19,941 nt of DNA from Pavlovales sp. CCMP2436 (taxonomy: Eukaryota > Haptophyta > Pavlovophyceae > Pavlovales). Shown one piece after another: positions 1-8,653 of this stretch. Numbering within the stretch: position 1 is the first letter of the stretch; every line of letters begins with the position of its first letter. The notes beneath the pieces were generated by a model. The model saw only the letters and a program-made list of their open reading frames with translations, was not told the origin of the DNA and did no database searches. The stretch is from NCBI GenBank assembly GCA_026770615.1, contig MU631754.1, positions 3,828 through 23,768 on the forward strand, read 5' to 3'. Position numbers and translations under genes: made by a program.

Positions 1-18
1 CCCCCTCCCCCCCCTCAG

Positions 19-88
19 CGCATTGGCCGCACGCCTTGTCACTGAGGCTGCCGCCGCTGAAATGGCGTCGCGCCGCTCAAAGCTCGAG
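19..88 (+). CDS. SR-related gene, exon a (Ala-rich helix)
   Basis: A C-rich tract ending in AG at 17-18 precedes an open stretch that ends at a GTGAGG donor at 89. With one leftover base at the start, the frame reads ALAARLVTEAAAAEM then ASRRSKLE, an amphipathic, coiled-coil-like helix. It ends in phase 0. This is the first exon visible; earlier exons lie outside the window. An alternative is a first exon starting at the ATG at 62. Confidence 0.4.
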
Positions 89-3000
89 GTGAGGCTCAAT
101 TCCTTCTGTAGGGGTTAAGGTTGGGATCGATTCCTTATTTAGGGGACATTTTCATAATCGAGGCCCATGTTCATCTGTAGTAGGCCTATGCCTCATCTGT
201 ATGAGGCACGAAGCTCAGCTCCCCACAATCATTCGGATCAGAATGACCCTCCGAGAAGACCAAAGCTCAAATGCCCCAAAGTCAAATGCTCGAGCCTTTG
301 AGCCTCAAGTCCACCTCGATAACATTTATGTCTTACACATATTGAATTACCGTTTGATTTCTGTGTGCATTTTAATATATTGAAATCCAAAGGCAAAACT
401 TACCGCGCGAATCACCGCCAACGTGCCGCCGCCGCCGCCGGGCATGAGGTTGTCAGCAGGTCAGCCATCATTTCCATCCCCACCCTCTCCCCACTATGCA
501 CACTATCTTCAAATCAGCTGTTGTGTACCCAAAAGAGAAACGAAACAGACTGTTGCTAAGACCGCCAGCAACCGCCGCCAAGCACGCCTGCAGGCATTTC
601 TTTGTATACGCAAGGAGCAGGAGCGCCTTAAGAAATATAATAAATATTACTCGCATAATTAAATATTATTACAAATATAATAGCATGTATAGACCCCCCC
701 CCTTTACCCCCCACCCCCCCTACCGCCGTGCATGGCTATGTCAGCAGGTAAGCCAATAAGTCTAGTTTCTTCATCAATTTATGTTCCTCATTGGAACAGT
801 AAATAACGTGCCTTTCGCTCAACATAGCCCGCATCAATAGCCCACCATCTAGCCCATAACAACCCCCCCTTTCCGCCCCTCCCCCACCACCCACCCACAC
901 GTACACAATACACACACACACACACACATGCACACACCGTTCTCCATTCCCCCAATGCAGGTGCGGTGGCGTCGGCGGCGCAGCTTGCCTTCACGTTTGC
1001 GTCTGTGGCAGCGACGGACGTCTGTAAGTGTGTGTGTGTGTGTGTTTACTGTGTGTGTGCGTGCGTGTAAACGCGTTCGCCTTCGCGTATGCGTCCGTCT
1101 AGGCTGCTGGGTCCGGTGTGTTAAATGTGTTTCTCAAATTTGCCCCGGGAGCTGGGCGATTGGGCCCTAACTTTTCAGCCGGCGGAGACGCTGGGAAGGC
1201 CTCCATATGTAGTGTGCACCAAACGTTACTGGTCGGGGAGTACACCATGCACACACATTCATATGTATATATATCGTCTCCTTCACAGGGCGCCTGACTG
1301 AGCAATAATATATATATATATATATACTTATTTAATTAAATATGTACAATGTTTTAATGGGATCATTAAACAAAATCTCGTGTGTGTCTGTCGGAGCGAA
1401 AGACGCCTTGACGTCCAATTTTATATCTTTAATATGTATTAGTTCGATGAAGTTCTTGTTCGCATCATACGATTTTGGGGAAGGAGGGAGGGGGGGGGGG
1501 GCATATCATTACTTTCTGTACATGGGAAGGTGCGTCAGTCGAAGCCAACGGCACATCAACGCCCACAGACGCCCCACTGCCACCCACAGGAGGCTGCCCA
1601 TAGACACAAGAAGCACCAAGAACCGGAACCACGCCAATAGGGAAACCATGCAAACTAAAAAAGCCAGCACATGCCATAACCACACTCATGCGCTCACCCA
1701 GAATGGCAGGCACAGAACAAATACCGATTCGAGTCATACACAGCGACATCACTACTCACTTTCGAGGAACCCAAGCTCGCACACACAACCAACAGACCTA
1801 ATGATGTATAGTTTGTTGAGAAAAGAAAGTTTATTCAGTTAAGAGAAGGATTGTTGAGTCGCCCTGTCCGGCCGGCTAGAGACCCCTTGTTGGGAATCGT
1901 GACCGGGGGAAGGAGATGACAGCCGCCCTCGTGAAAAGGGGCAGGCTTGGCGAGCTGCGCACAGCGCATGTCATTCTAACAAAAATGAAAAGGCATGTAA
2001 GACTTTTATGTCTATCATCTAAATTCGAATTACCATTTCTTAAAGTTGTTTAAGTGTAAGTAACTTAACGTTGTTAATTCCCCCCCCGCCCCCCCGCCCT
2101 TCCCCTCGAATTAGCCGCCGCCCCGCGTGTTAAATCGCCAAGGGGGGGTTCGCGCTGGGACCAGACATCCGCAGCGCCCGAGCCGTTAACGCTTCGTAAA
2201 AGAAGGTGTGCTATTATTAGGTTTATTTTGCAGCTAAATGTTTTAAAGAGAAAAACTGTAATTATTACTTCGAAAAAAAATGCGATCATTGTAATTATTG
2301 ATAAAATCCAATCGTAGCCACTAAGTAAAGCGGCGCCGCGGATGAAGATTTTTTAACAGATTTATTGAAACAAAAACAAAAATCCGGAGGTGAGTTGTTT
2401 AAATTTATGATTATATTAAAATAAAATAAAATAATGGCAATGGAAAATTCGGGCGGCGTGAGAAAATGTGTGTCAAAATTTTAAAATGTTCTCTCCCTCT
2501 GATGTATCATCATGTTTGATATATGGGGGGTATTCGGTAAGTTTTGGACACTATTCCCTTTTGGACGCACACTGTAAATATTTCGTGTTCAAAACTAACC
2601 GAAGGCCCCCCATAACCTTCAAAGAGAGGCTTCCGCGAAATTGAATCCGTCTTTCTGCTTGAAAGAAATGTTCTAAACTCTTTACTTTTGAAAAGGTAGT
2701 TGCTCGAACGATTTCAGTCTTCAATATATCAATGACCTTTCTATCATATTATTTCCACAGGTGCTTCCCGCCTGCCGATGTGATCTACTTTCCTTTTTAT
2801 CGTCGTCTGTTTTAGTAAAAATAAATGCACATTTTTTTCTAATAAATAGCGGCTCGCCGCCTGTCGATGCGAATGACCGCGCGCGGAGACTTAACCGCAG
2901 CCGCAGGTACTCACCAATTCGATTAAATCTGTTATTTTTCGACAACAAATAAGAATTCCTTGTGTTAGGCTACTAATTCCTGACCGGATTAAGTGATCCG

Positions 3001-6000
3001 GAATCAGCGGTCAAAAGCCGCGCGAAAGCTAAAAAACCAACGGCAACGCTATAGCGCTATCACCAAAAGTCCGGCATTCCCGTCTAACCAACCCATAGTA
3101 TCCCTTTTAAGGGAGTCTATATCTCAATATAATCGGACACTGAATTAATTCTTAGGGAGGGGCCTTGATTATTATCTTTTGCCATTAGTTCCAGACTAGC
3201 CTCGCATTTATTTAAGAAAATCAGGCAGCAGACAGTGACTTAATCGATGCCCTCCCCCCCCTCCCCTCCCCCCCCCCCACCCCCACCCCCACCCCACCCC
3301 CACCCCACCCCCCCTCCCGCAGATAGCAAATACAAAAATAGTATTAACTCCTTCCTCCTCACCCCCCTCCAACTTTCGTACAAATAAACAAATATCGCCC
3401 GCTTGCGCGCAGCGCATCGCCGCGCGATGGAATGAATGTACTGTAAAATAAAATAACATTAAAATACTTAGCACCTTTATAAAAGATGTCGATTTAAAAC
3501 ATCTTGAACGGCAGCACATCCATGGCCTTCTCACTGAATTGATCAGGTTAAATCACCAAATTATTGTCAACGCAGCCGCTCGCCGCCTGCTGATCGGAGG
3601 CGGGCCCGGGACGGTCTGGAAGACTCTGGGAGGGCCCGGGACGGTCCAAGGGAGTTCAGAGGGGGACGGGAGGCTCCGGGAGCTTCTGGGAAGGCCCAGG
3701 ACGGTCCAGGAGATTCCGGGCGGGCCCTGGATGGTCTGGTGGATTCCGGGCGGGCCCGGGACGGTCCGGGGGAGTCCGAGCAGACCCGGGATCGCCAGCG
3801 TTCGCGATCTCACAGGTTAGTAAATAAGAATAGTTTGAGATTGAACACAATAATCACGGTGATAGCTGTGATAACAACATCTTTTATAGTTATAATTGGT
3901 GAAATACATATAGTTGTGGTAGTCTTCTTAATTATACTAATAATATATTTTTATAATACTGGCAACAACAGCCATTCGCCGGGCCGTGGCAACCCGAGGC
4001 GTCACCAATGTCAGCAGCAGTCCTATGGGCAGTACCAGCAGAAGGTACTTTTTATTTATTACATGTTTATTTACTTTTTGCAATTCGTATATCGACCTTT
4101 TTGATTCAGGCGACATTTTTGATTTCATTTTAGTTCCTTCTTTAAACGCCCAACAGGCAGTACCAGCATGTGTGTGTGGGGGTGTGTGTGCGTGTGTGTA
4201 CTTCTGTGGATGATGTTTGTATTTTTGTGTGGATGGGTTTGTGTGTGTGGATGTGGATGTGTGTGTGTGTGTGTGTGTTGGGTGGGTGGGTGTGGATAGA
4301 TGATGGGGGTGGGTAAGGAGAGCATGTTGTCTCAGCTACGATTCCCGGTGTGTGTGTGTGCGCGCACGCGCGCGTGTGCGTGTGTGTGGTTCATGTGTAA
4401 TGTCATGTTATCATAGGTTTATAGGTGTTTTTATAATTGGTGTCGTTGTTATTCTTCTTTAGAATAGACTACTACGATTACTAACGACCTTAGCCCACCA
4501 TCCCTTTCCCACGTGATCGGTGAGTTATGTCATGTTATGGTGCCCCTTCTACCCACCCGGCAGCGCCATAAGCAAAATATCTGGGGGTGGTGGCTTCATG
4601 TGCCATCTGTCAGTGGGAGGCAGGATTGGGATGCTAACATTTACGCTAGTGTGTGTGGGTGTATGTGGAACAAAATTTGGTGTTATGCAGCGGAAATCAG
4701 GTTTGCGATAATCCGTATTTCCATAAATGCAGAGACATAAACCCCCCCCCCCTCCAAATCTAATTAAAGCAAATCAACGAGCGGTCCGAGAGAATCAGGG
4801 AAGGTCCCGCTGTCGGCCGTCGCTTGAGGCGCTCATCTTCTCGCTCCCCTTGCCGGTAAATAAATTCAAATAAATAACTAAACAACATAAAAATGCGCCG
4901 CATCCAGTTGCCCCTTTTCCCCTCCCGCCGAGATTCCCGGCAATTTTTTGTTGTTGTTTCTTACATGAAACAAATGTAATTATTGGAAGTGTGCCGTGAA
5001 CGCTAACTCTTCTTTCCTTTGTGTGTGTGTGTGTGTCTGGTGTCCCGACTCCCCCCCCCCTTTTTGTTTTTGTTTATTTTGAAATCAGGCGCTCGCGTTC
5101 GCACTCGCCTCCGCGCCGCCCAAAGCGCTCACGAAGCCGATCACCCGGAAAGAAGCGCGGCCTGCGCTCGCCGATCCGAAAACAGGCGCACACGAGGTAA
5201 GGAGACTACACAAAATAGTATTTTCGTGAAAAAAAATATTGTGTTCGTAAAAAAGAAACGCACAGATCCCGCTCGCCATCTCCCCTGCCCAACTTAAGAC
5301 ACTAGGATGTTTGCTTATATTATTACTGTAATTAGAAACTACTATACACACAATTGAAGTTATTAACATTATTAATAGTTACATTTAATTTAATTTGTAG
5401 GCACCGAACGTCAAATAAAAAATGGTGATGATGAGCGTCATATTATATAACCCGCAAATCCCACTCGCCGCCACCCACGCGCAAGCCTGTAGGAATTTTA
5501 TTTGTCTCGGTACTAACACGTTAAAACAGCTATTATTAAATAATACGAATACTAATATACACACTATTACCGATGATTATTATGCATAGCGTTGCCGTTG
5601 GCTAATTTTCACTTTCGCGCGGCTTTGGCCGCTGAGTCTGGATCAGCTAATCCGGTCAGGAATTAGTAGTCTTACACAAGATAATTCTTATTTAATGTCG
5701 ACAAATTGTTGTTGTTTGTAGGAACCGATCACCCTCTCCCCAGCCGAAACGAAAGGCCATCGCCCTTTCCCGCTCCCCCACCCCCGAACCAAAGCGACAC
5801 TCCCGCCCCCCCTCTCGTTCTGCGTCGCCAAAGTGCAAGACAAAGGGTCGCTCCCCCTCTCTCTCTCCCTCCCCCACGCCGAAGCGCAAGACAAAGGCGT
5901 GCTCTCCTTCCCCCTCTCTTTCCCCCTCCCTCTCTCCTTCTCCCTCAACCTCTCCATCTGCTTCGCCATCTCCCTCTCCTTCCCGCTCTCCCTCCCGCTC

Positions 6001-6530
6001 TCCCTCCCCCTCGACCTCTAAATCCCCCTCCCCGAAGCGCAAGACGAAGGCGCGTCCCCCCTCCCGCTCCCCGCCGTGCGAAGAAAGGGAAGACAATGAA
6101 GAAAAGCCGCACTCGAAACAGCGCCTCTGTGCTCACTCGGACTCGAAAGACGGTGAGTGCAGCCATAGCCCTTGCCTCGATCTTAGCCCCCTCCCCCCCC
6201 CCCAGCCCACCCAGCCCACCCCAACCCTCTGACACAAAAGAAGAAACAACAGAACTCCCGTGCTGTCCCAGACTGAAAGACGGCGATGACAGACCTAGCC
6301 CTAGTCTCGACCCTACTACCCTCGTCCGAAACCACCCACCCACCCCAGTTCTGGACCCGAACTTGCCGGACCCTAACTCGCTTACCCACCCTATTTCGTT
6401 CGTAAGCGAATCCCAGCGAAGTCTTTTGAAGAATGCAGCTGTAGCCCTAGTCTTCACCGCTGAGAGTCGAGCAAGCACGTCTTATCATCGTTTGACGCAC
6501 TGGCCTCGTGTACAAACCGAACATGAATAA
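19..6530 (+). CDS. SR-related (RS-domain) protein gene, 5' partial, about 12 exons
   Basis: Proposed join: 19-88, 393-459, 961-1023, 2115-2205, 2850-2906, 3576-3815, 3972-4044, 4494-4519, 4799-4855, 5089-5196, 5722-6152, 6241-6530. Each junction keeps phase and uses AG/GT boundaries. The joined product starts with an Ala-rich helix and a Pro run, then becomes a long RS domain with RSRSRSPP, RSRSHSPP, RSRSRSPG, SRSPSRSPSPS and SPSPKRKTKA motifs. RS domains are the phosphorylated interaction regions of SR and SR-related splicing factors in nuclear speckles. No RRM, PWI or other folded domain lies in the window, so the exact family is open. The Ala-rich start and VPPPPPGM followed by an ASAAQLAFTF-like stretch faintly recall CID/RPRD-type proteins, but this is only an impression. 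The 5' end lies outside the window. The central RS exons are well supported; the first three and the last are less sure. Confidence 0.62.
393..459 (+). CDS. SR-related gene, exon b (VPPPPPGM)
   Basis: Starts after AG at 391-392 in phase 0 and reads AKLTARITAN then VPPPPPGMRLSA, ending in phase 1 before GTCAGC. It continues the helix of exon a smoothly (KLE-AKLTARI). The Pro run followed by Gly-Met is common in RNA-processing proteins. The 3' splice site has a weak pyrimidine tract, which lowers confidence. Confidence 0.38.
961..1023 (+). CDS. SR-related gene, exon c
   Basis: Bounded by a clear acceptor (pyrimidines then AATGCAG) and a strong GTAAGT donor at 1024. It enters and leaves in phase 1 and reads AVASAAQLAFTFASVAATDV, a small-residue helix without RS character. 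Both splice sites are good. The link to the RS gene rests on phase continuity with exons b and d. Confidence 0.42.
1024..2114 (+). other. Large intron with microsatellites
   Basis: Holds a TG run just after the donor, a (TA)n run near 1307-1326, a G run at 1490-1501 and a CA/CC-rich stretch at 1540-1800 that stays open in one frame by composition. Apart from the dispersed repeat at 1141-1222 no gene is seen. It ends in a strong C-rich tract before the acceptor AG at 2113-2114. Confidence 0.5.
1141..1222 (+). repeat. Dispersed repeat, copy 1 (partner at 10940-11022)
   Basis: A segment built around CCCTAACTTTTCAGCCGGCG and GGAAGGCC matches 10940-11022 over about 80 bp in the same orientation with scattered substitutions. 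It lies in a large intron of the SR-related gene. It is probably a fragment of a mobile element; no ends are resolved. Confidence 0.65.
2115..2205 (+). CDS. SR-related gene, exon d
   Basis: Preceded by a long pyrimidine tract and AG at 2113-2114. It enters in phase 1 and reads AAPRVKSPRGGSRWDQTSAA then PEPLTLRK, leaving in phase 2 at GTGTGC (2206). Joined to the next exon it gives LRKRSGSPP, so it marks the change from the Ala/Pro part into the RS domain. Confidence 0.42.
2524..2612. mobile_element. Small TA-flanked inverted-repeat element (mariner-type MITE candidate)
   Basis: Two arms of about 27 bp match in inverted orientation: TGGGGGGTATTCGGTAAGTT at the left and the complement of a TGGGGGGCCTTCGGTTAGTT arm at the right. 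TA dinucleotides lie immediately outside both ends (2522-2523 and 2613-2614), the duplication made by Tc1/mariner-type elements. The interior is only about 35 bp, so it cannot code for anything. It sits in an intron of the SR-related gene. Confidence 0.65.
2850..2906 (+). CDS. SR-related gene, exon e (RS domain)
   Basis: 57 nt, phase 2 at both ends, between an acceptor after a T-rich tract (AG at 2848-2849) and GTACTC. It reads GSPPVDANDRARRLNRSR, with a split Ser codon joining it to RSPPADRR of the next exon. Its start resembles the start of exon f at DNA level (CTCGCCGCCTG then GAT), pointing to an old exon duplication. Confidence 0.6.
2940..3052 (+). repeat. Long inverted repeat, left arm (partner 5586-5700)
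   Basis: About 110 bp matching the reverse complement of 5586-5700, including CTACTAATTCCTGACCGGAT and CCAACGGCAACGCTAT, with small indels. The pair encloses 2.5 kb containing exons f to j of the SR-related gene. It may be two copies of one short element rather than the ends of a single insertion. Confidence 0.75.
3240..3320. repeat. C-rich low-complexity tract
   Basis: About 80 bp of nearly pure cytosine with spaced A and T on this strand (long G runs on the other), in an intron. It could form quadruplex structures on the minus strand. No coding potential is inferred. Confidence 0.8.
3576..3815 (+). CDS. SR-related gene, exon f with a coding 30-bp minisatellite
   Basis: 240 nt, phase 2 at both ends, from AG at 3574-3575 to GTTAGT. 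It opens with RSPPADRRRARDG and closes with RDRQRSRSH. Between them lie about six imperfect 10-residue units of the type GRARDGPGES or GRALDGLVDS, matching a DNA unit near GGGCGGGCCCGGGACGGTCC. The frame stays open, and the ends match neighbouring RS exons, so it looks translated. Array length could vary between strains. Confidence 0.65.
3972..4044 (+). CDS. SR-related gene, exon g (Gln/Tyr-rich)
   Basis: Enters in phase 2 after AG at 3970-3971, giving RSHSHSPGRGNPRR across the junction, then HQCQQQSYGQYQQK, ending in phase 0 at GTACTT. The SYGQYQQ stretch resembles the prion-like tracts found in many RNA-binding proteins. A 14-nt echo of its end (GGCAGTACCAGCA) is found at 4156-4168 after another AG, possibly a micro-exon or slippage copy. 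Confidence 0.55.
4156..4396 (+). repeat. GT/CA microsatellite with a CG-alternating core
   Basis: Long interrupted (GT)n tracts with G-rich interruptions and a core near 4350-4390 of alternating CG/CA/TG. It lies in the intron between exons g and h. Such alternating purine-pyrimidine DNA can adopt Z-form; this is inference. Confidence 0.75.
4494..4519 (+). CDS. SR-related gene, exon h (26-nt micro-exon)
   Basis: A TTACTAAC branch-point-like motif, then CGACCTTAG, precedes CCCACCATCC, and a GTGAGT donor follows. It reads PTIPFPRD plus two bases of an Arg codon (phase 0 to 2). Together with exon g (73 nt) it restores phase 2, so g and h act as a pair of 99 nt. Short length makes this a tentative call. 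Confidence 0.45.
4799..4855 (+). CDS. SR-related gene, exon i (RS domain)
   Basis: 57 nt with phase 2 at both ends when started after AATCAG (AG at 4797-4798); an acceptor at 4792 also keeps phase. It reads EGPAVGRRLRRSSSRSPC and ends at GTAAAT. RRLRRSSSRSPCR is typical RS-type sequence. Confidence 0.5.
5089..5196 (+). CDS. SR-related gene, exon j (RS domain)
   Basis: 108 nt, phase 2 at both ends, with strong sites: T-rich tract then AAATCAG, and donor GTAAGG. It reads RSRSHSPPRRPKRSRSRSPG followed by KKRGLRSPIRKQAHT. This is the clearest RS exon. Beyond it, 5265-5293 could offer an alternative short end (RSRSPSPLPNLRH, then TAG). Confidence 0.72.
5586..5700 (-). repeat. Long inverted repeat, right arm (partner 2940-3052)
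   Basis: The reverse complement reproduces the left arm from CGACA..AAATAAGAATT through ACTAATTCCTGACCGG to CCAACGGCAACGCTAT. It ends about 20 bp before the acceptor of exon k, so element sequence lies close to that exon's branch point region. Confidence 0.75.
5722..6152 (+). CDS. SR-related gene, exon k (long SP/RS repeat exon)
   Basis: Begins after GTTGTTGTTTGTAG in phase 2 and reads NRSPSPQPKRKAIALSRSPT, then Ser-Pro and Ser-Arg-Ser-Pro repeats with three basic SPxPKRKTKA-like blocks. After the repeats it turns acidic (CEEREDNEEKPHSKQR). It leaves in phase 1 at GTGAGT (6153). Without splicing there, the frame runs to a TGA at 6230-6232. Overlapping frames are also open because of pyrimidine-rich composition, but only this frame gives RS sequence and matches upstream phase. 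Confidence 0.65.
6241..6530 (+). CDS. SR-related gene, possible terminal exon l
   Basis: An acceptor after ACACAAAAG (AG at 6239-6240) gives the phase needed after exon k and opens a frame to TAA at 6528-6530, containing RLKDGDDRPSPSLDPTTLVR. The C-rich AG at 6204-6205 would break phase. The segment 6280-6330 resembles the exon k end plus intron start, see findings. Expression of this tail is uncertain. Confidence 0.35.
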
Positions 6531-6545
6531 TAGCATATAATTATT

Positions 6546-6611
6546 ATGGTAGATACATTTTTAGGTTTGGCCTGAACATGGTAAATACATTTTTAGGTTT
6601 GGCCTGAACAT
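6546..6611. repeat. 32-bp tandem duplication
   Basis: Two adjacent copies of a unit beginning ATGGTAGATACATTTTTAGG and ending TTTGGCCTGAAC, differing at one base (G/A). It lies just after the possible end of the SR-related gene. Confidence 0.9.
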
Positions 6612-6921
6612 TTATTTTAACCCAGACAACAACAACAACAACAACAACAAAAAAAAGCGGGGAAGCTAAGGCGCGCCATTTCGTTCGTGCATCTTACATG
6701 ATATAATTGGTGGGAGCCTTATTTATAATATGGTGTGTGCGTGTGTTTGTGCGTGTGTGTGTGTGTGGTGGTGGCGGGTGGTTGGGTGGAGGGGGGGGGG
6801 GGGGGGTGGGTGGGGGGGGGGGGGGGCATGAACAATGTGCCCATAAGCGCGCCGTACTCTCCCGAACTCACTTAGACGAACATGTTTCTTTGCCAATGCT
6901 AGTAAGAACAATTTTACTAAG
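6612..6921. other. Low-complexity spacer
   Basis: Holds a (CAA)n run at 6627-6648, a GT tract at 6730-6765 and a very long G tract at 6789-6826. No credible coding frame seen. The G tract is a quadruplex candidate. Confidence 0.6.
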
Positions 6922-7118
6922 ACAACAAACACAAAAAGCGAAATAACGTCAATTCCAACACCAGTACACCTAAAAACACAGCAACCGTAGTAGACGGTAC
7001 CCCTGGGAAATCCCGGACACCTCGCTTCCAGGGGCCGGGCGGCGAAGGCGGCCGAGCTGGTGGCGGCGGCGACGGTGGTGGTAGCGGCGGCGGAGGCGGC
7101 GGCGGGGGCCGGGATTGA
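6922..7118 (+). CDS. Possible 3' terminal exon, Gly-rich tail
   Basis: Open after TTTTACTAAG, reading NNVNSNTSTPKNTATVVDGT, then PGKSRTPRFQGPGGEGGRAG and a Gly-only stretch ending RD before TGA (7116-7118). The Asn/Thr-rich to RFQGPGG transition looks coding rather than random. No start or upstream exon was found. On the minus strand the same bases encode an Ala-rich leader-like peptide starting at 7142, an equally possible reading. Function unknown. Confidence 0.3.
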
Positions 7119-7689
7119 GTGGGTTTGTCGGGTGAACATCACCTAAGGTGGTTGGTACTATTGTTTTGTTTTTATGATGCTCATTTTGTTACGACTTTGA
7201 TCATACCGTCTTTACGCGGAGGTGGCCCCGTGTGTCAGGGTCTGAACGTTACTCTGACTTAGATGAATATCAGCAGCAAACTATTTTGGAAATGCACTCC
7301 GTCACTCAACACTCGTGCCCCCCACCCCCCCCACACACCACCCCACCCCACCTCATCCACCCGCCACACTCAAGCACACACACGCACACACACACATTAC
7401 TTACTTACTTACTGTTATACAGAAAAACCTAATTCGTTATAATGATGACAGCGGCTCGCACGGGAGGAGTATGGGCCTATGTGTATATATATTTTACCAT
7501 TCAGTTTTATTTCTTTGCAATTGTTTATACAATTTTGTGACATGTTTTATGCAAAAAAATCTCCACCCCCCCCCCTTTACCCCCTACTCCGTGCGCAAAA
7601 GGCCCTCATCTCTCTCTTTTTCACCACCGCTGTGGGCGTATGCATTCATCGTAATTAACTTACCTGTTGGACATGCTTCATTGTACTGT
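7119..7689. other. Intergenic or intronic stretch with C-rich and CA runs
   Basis: CA/C-rich tracts near 7316-7400, a TTAC run at 7399-7412 and AT-rich DNA. A short open stretch at 7232-7318 (SGSERYSDLDEYQQQTILEM) has peptide-like composition but no supporting start or partner exon. Confidence 0.35.
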
Positions 7690-7697
7690 ATGCGCAG

Positions 7698-7869
7698 GGA
7701 GGTCGAACTACGCGAAAAGGCCATTCGCGCGGCGGGCGCAAAAAAGCCCTTTCCGTGGTGCTTTGAAGTTAGTTTCGCACGCACAAAAATCAAGTTCAGC
7801 TGTTCCTCTCGGGGAGGGCAGTATAGGCAGGGCACCGTGTTGGTGGAGGCTTGGCTCGCGCGGGTTTGA
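7698..7869 (+). CDS. Possible terminal exon of an unknown gene
   Basis: Follows TGTACTGTATGCGCAG and reads EVELREKAIRAAGAKKPFPW and onward to QGTVLVEAWLARV, then TGA at 7867-7869. ELREKAIRAAG is a charged helix like those found in RNA-processing proteins, and the phase would fit an RS-type exon upstream, but no such exon was found. An ATG at 7690 could start it as a 59-residue ORF. Unrecognised. Confidence 0.28.
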
Positions 7870-8143
7870 GGGGCGGCGGCTCAGCAGTGATCAACAGGAG
7901 ATGTTCACTCACAGTCTTGACTACCTCCCTGAATCAGGGGGATTGTGTGCCTGGGTTGCGAAGTGGGTTGTCAGTGTCACTCGCTAGCGAGCTAGGTCGA
8001 GACAGTTACACGTTACGTTACATGCACGCCGGGCAGCCAAGTCTTAATAAGCGCGTCATTTTGTAACCCCCCCTTGTCCTTCTGTAAGGGGGGGAGTTAC
8101 ATCCGACATTATTTCGGAAAAAAAATATACGTGGAGGGGGGAG

Positions 8144-8224
8144 ACATTCAACGTTATTTGAAGAAAAATAACGAGGGGGGGTCATTATTACGGCCTCGAA
8201 AAAAAAAGTAACGAGGGGGGTCAC
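8144..8224 (+). repeat. Direct repeat flanking the satellite, left copy
   Basis: Begins ACATTCAACGTTATT, then a GAAG/AAA stretch and ACGAGGGGGGG, then TCATTACGGCCTCGAA and AAAGTAACGAGGGG. Internally it is itself a degenerate tandem of about 40 bp, with a weaker unit just upstream at 8105-8143. Confidence 0.8.
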
Positions 8225-8239
8225 TACGGCCTCTGGAGC

Positions 8240-8640
8240 GAGGGGCGGTCGCTCACCACCTCGGCGCAGTTCGGCGCACGGCGCTGATCGGCGTGCGGCG
8301 CTCAGCGCAGATCGGCGCCCGGCGCAGATCTGCGCTCGGCACTCGGCGCAGATCTGTCCTCAGCGCTCGGCGCAGATCGGCGCGCGGCACAGATCGGCGC
8401 TTGGCGCTCGGCGCAGATCGGCGCTCGGCGCAGATCGGCACAGATCGGCGCGCGGCGCTCGGCGCTCGGCGGAGCGCTTGGCGGGCGCTTGCAGGGCAGC
8501 GCTCATCGTCTAGGGGCACAGCGCCGAACGCACAGCACCGACCGCACAGCTCGGCGAAGCGTGCTTGGCGCAGCGTTCCCGGCGCAGCGGCCTCCGGGCA
8601 GCGTGCTCGGCGCAGAGCCAACCGCGCGTGGCTGGGTGCA
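8240..8640. repeat. GC-rich satellite built on GGCGCTCGGCGCAGATC
   Basis: About 400 bp of imperfect short units (GGCGC, CTCGGCGC, GCAGATCGGCGC). Open frames on both strands (Arg/Ser/Ala-rich) follow from the repeat and are not taken as genes. Units become less regular after 8470. Confidence 0.85.
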
Positions 8641-8653
8641 ACATAGGGGGGAT

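Noticed and set aside
1342..1842. 166-codon open frame in a large intron
   Set aside because: His/Thr/Arg-rich composition follows from CA/CC-rich DNA; no start context, splice partners or motif, and it lies between two supported exons.
3539..3850. ORFs in other frames over the 30-bp minisatellite
   Set aside because: A repeat whose length is a multiple of three opens several frames; only one gives RS sequence at both ends and fits neighbouring exon phases.
4125..4325. His/Thr-rich minus-strand ORF
   Set aside because: Product of the GT/CA microsatellite.
5692..6096. 134-codon Glu/Gly-rich ORF on the minus strand
   Set aside because: Antisense shadow of the Ser-Pro/Ser-Arg repeat exon on the plus strand, which has the matching splice phases.
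6723..7142. 139-codon minus-strand ORF with an Ala-rich start like a transit peptide
   Set aside because: Its C-terminal half runs through GT and G homopolymers. Only the first 45 residues are plausible, so it was mentioned only as an alternative reading.
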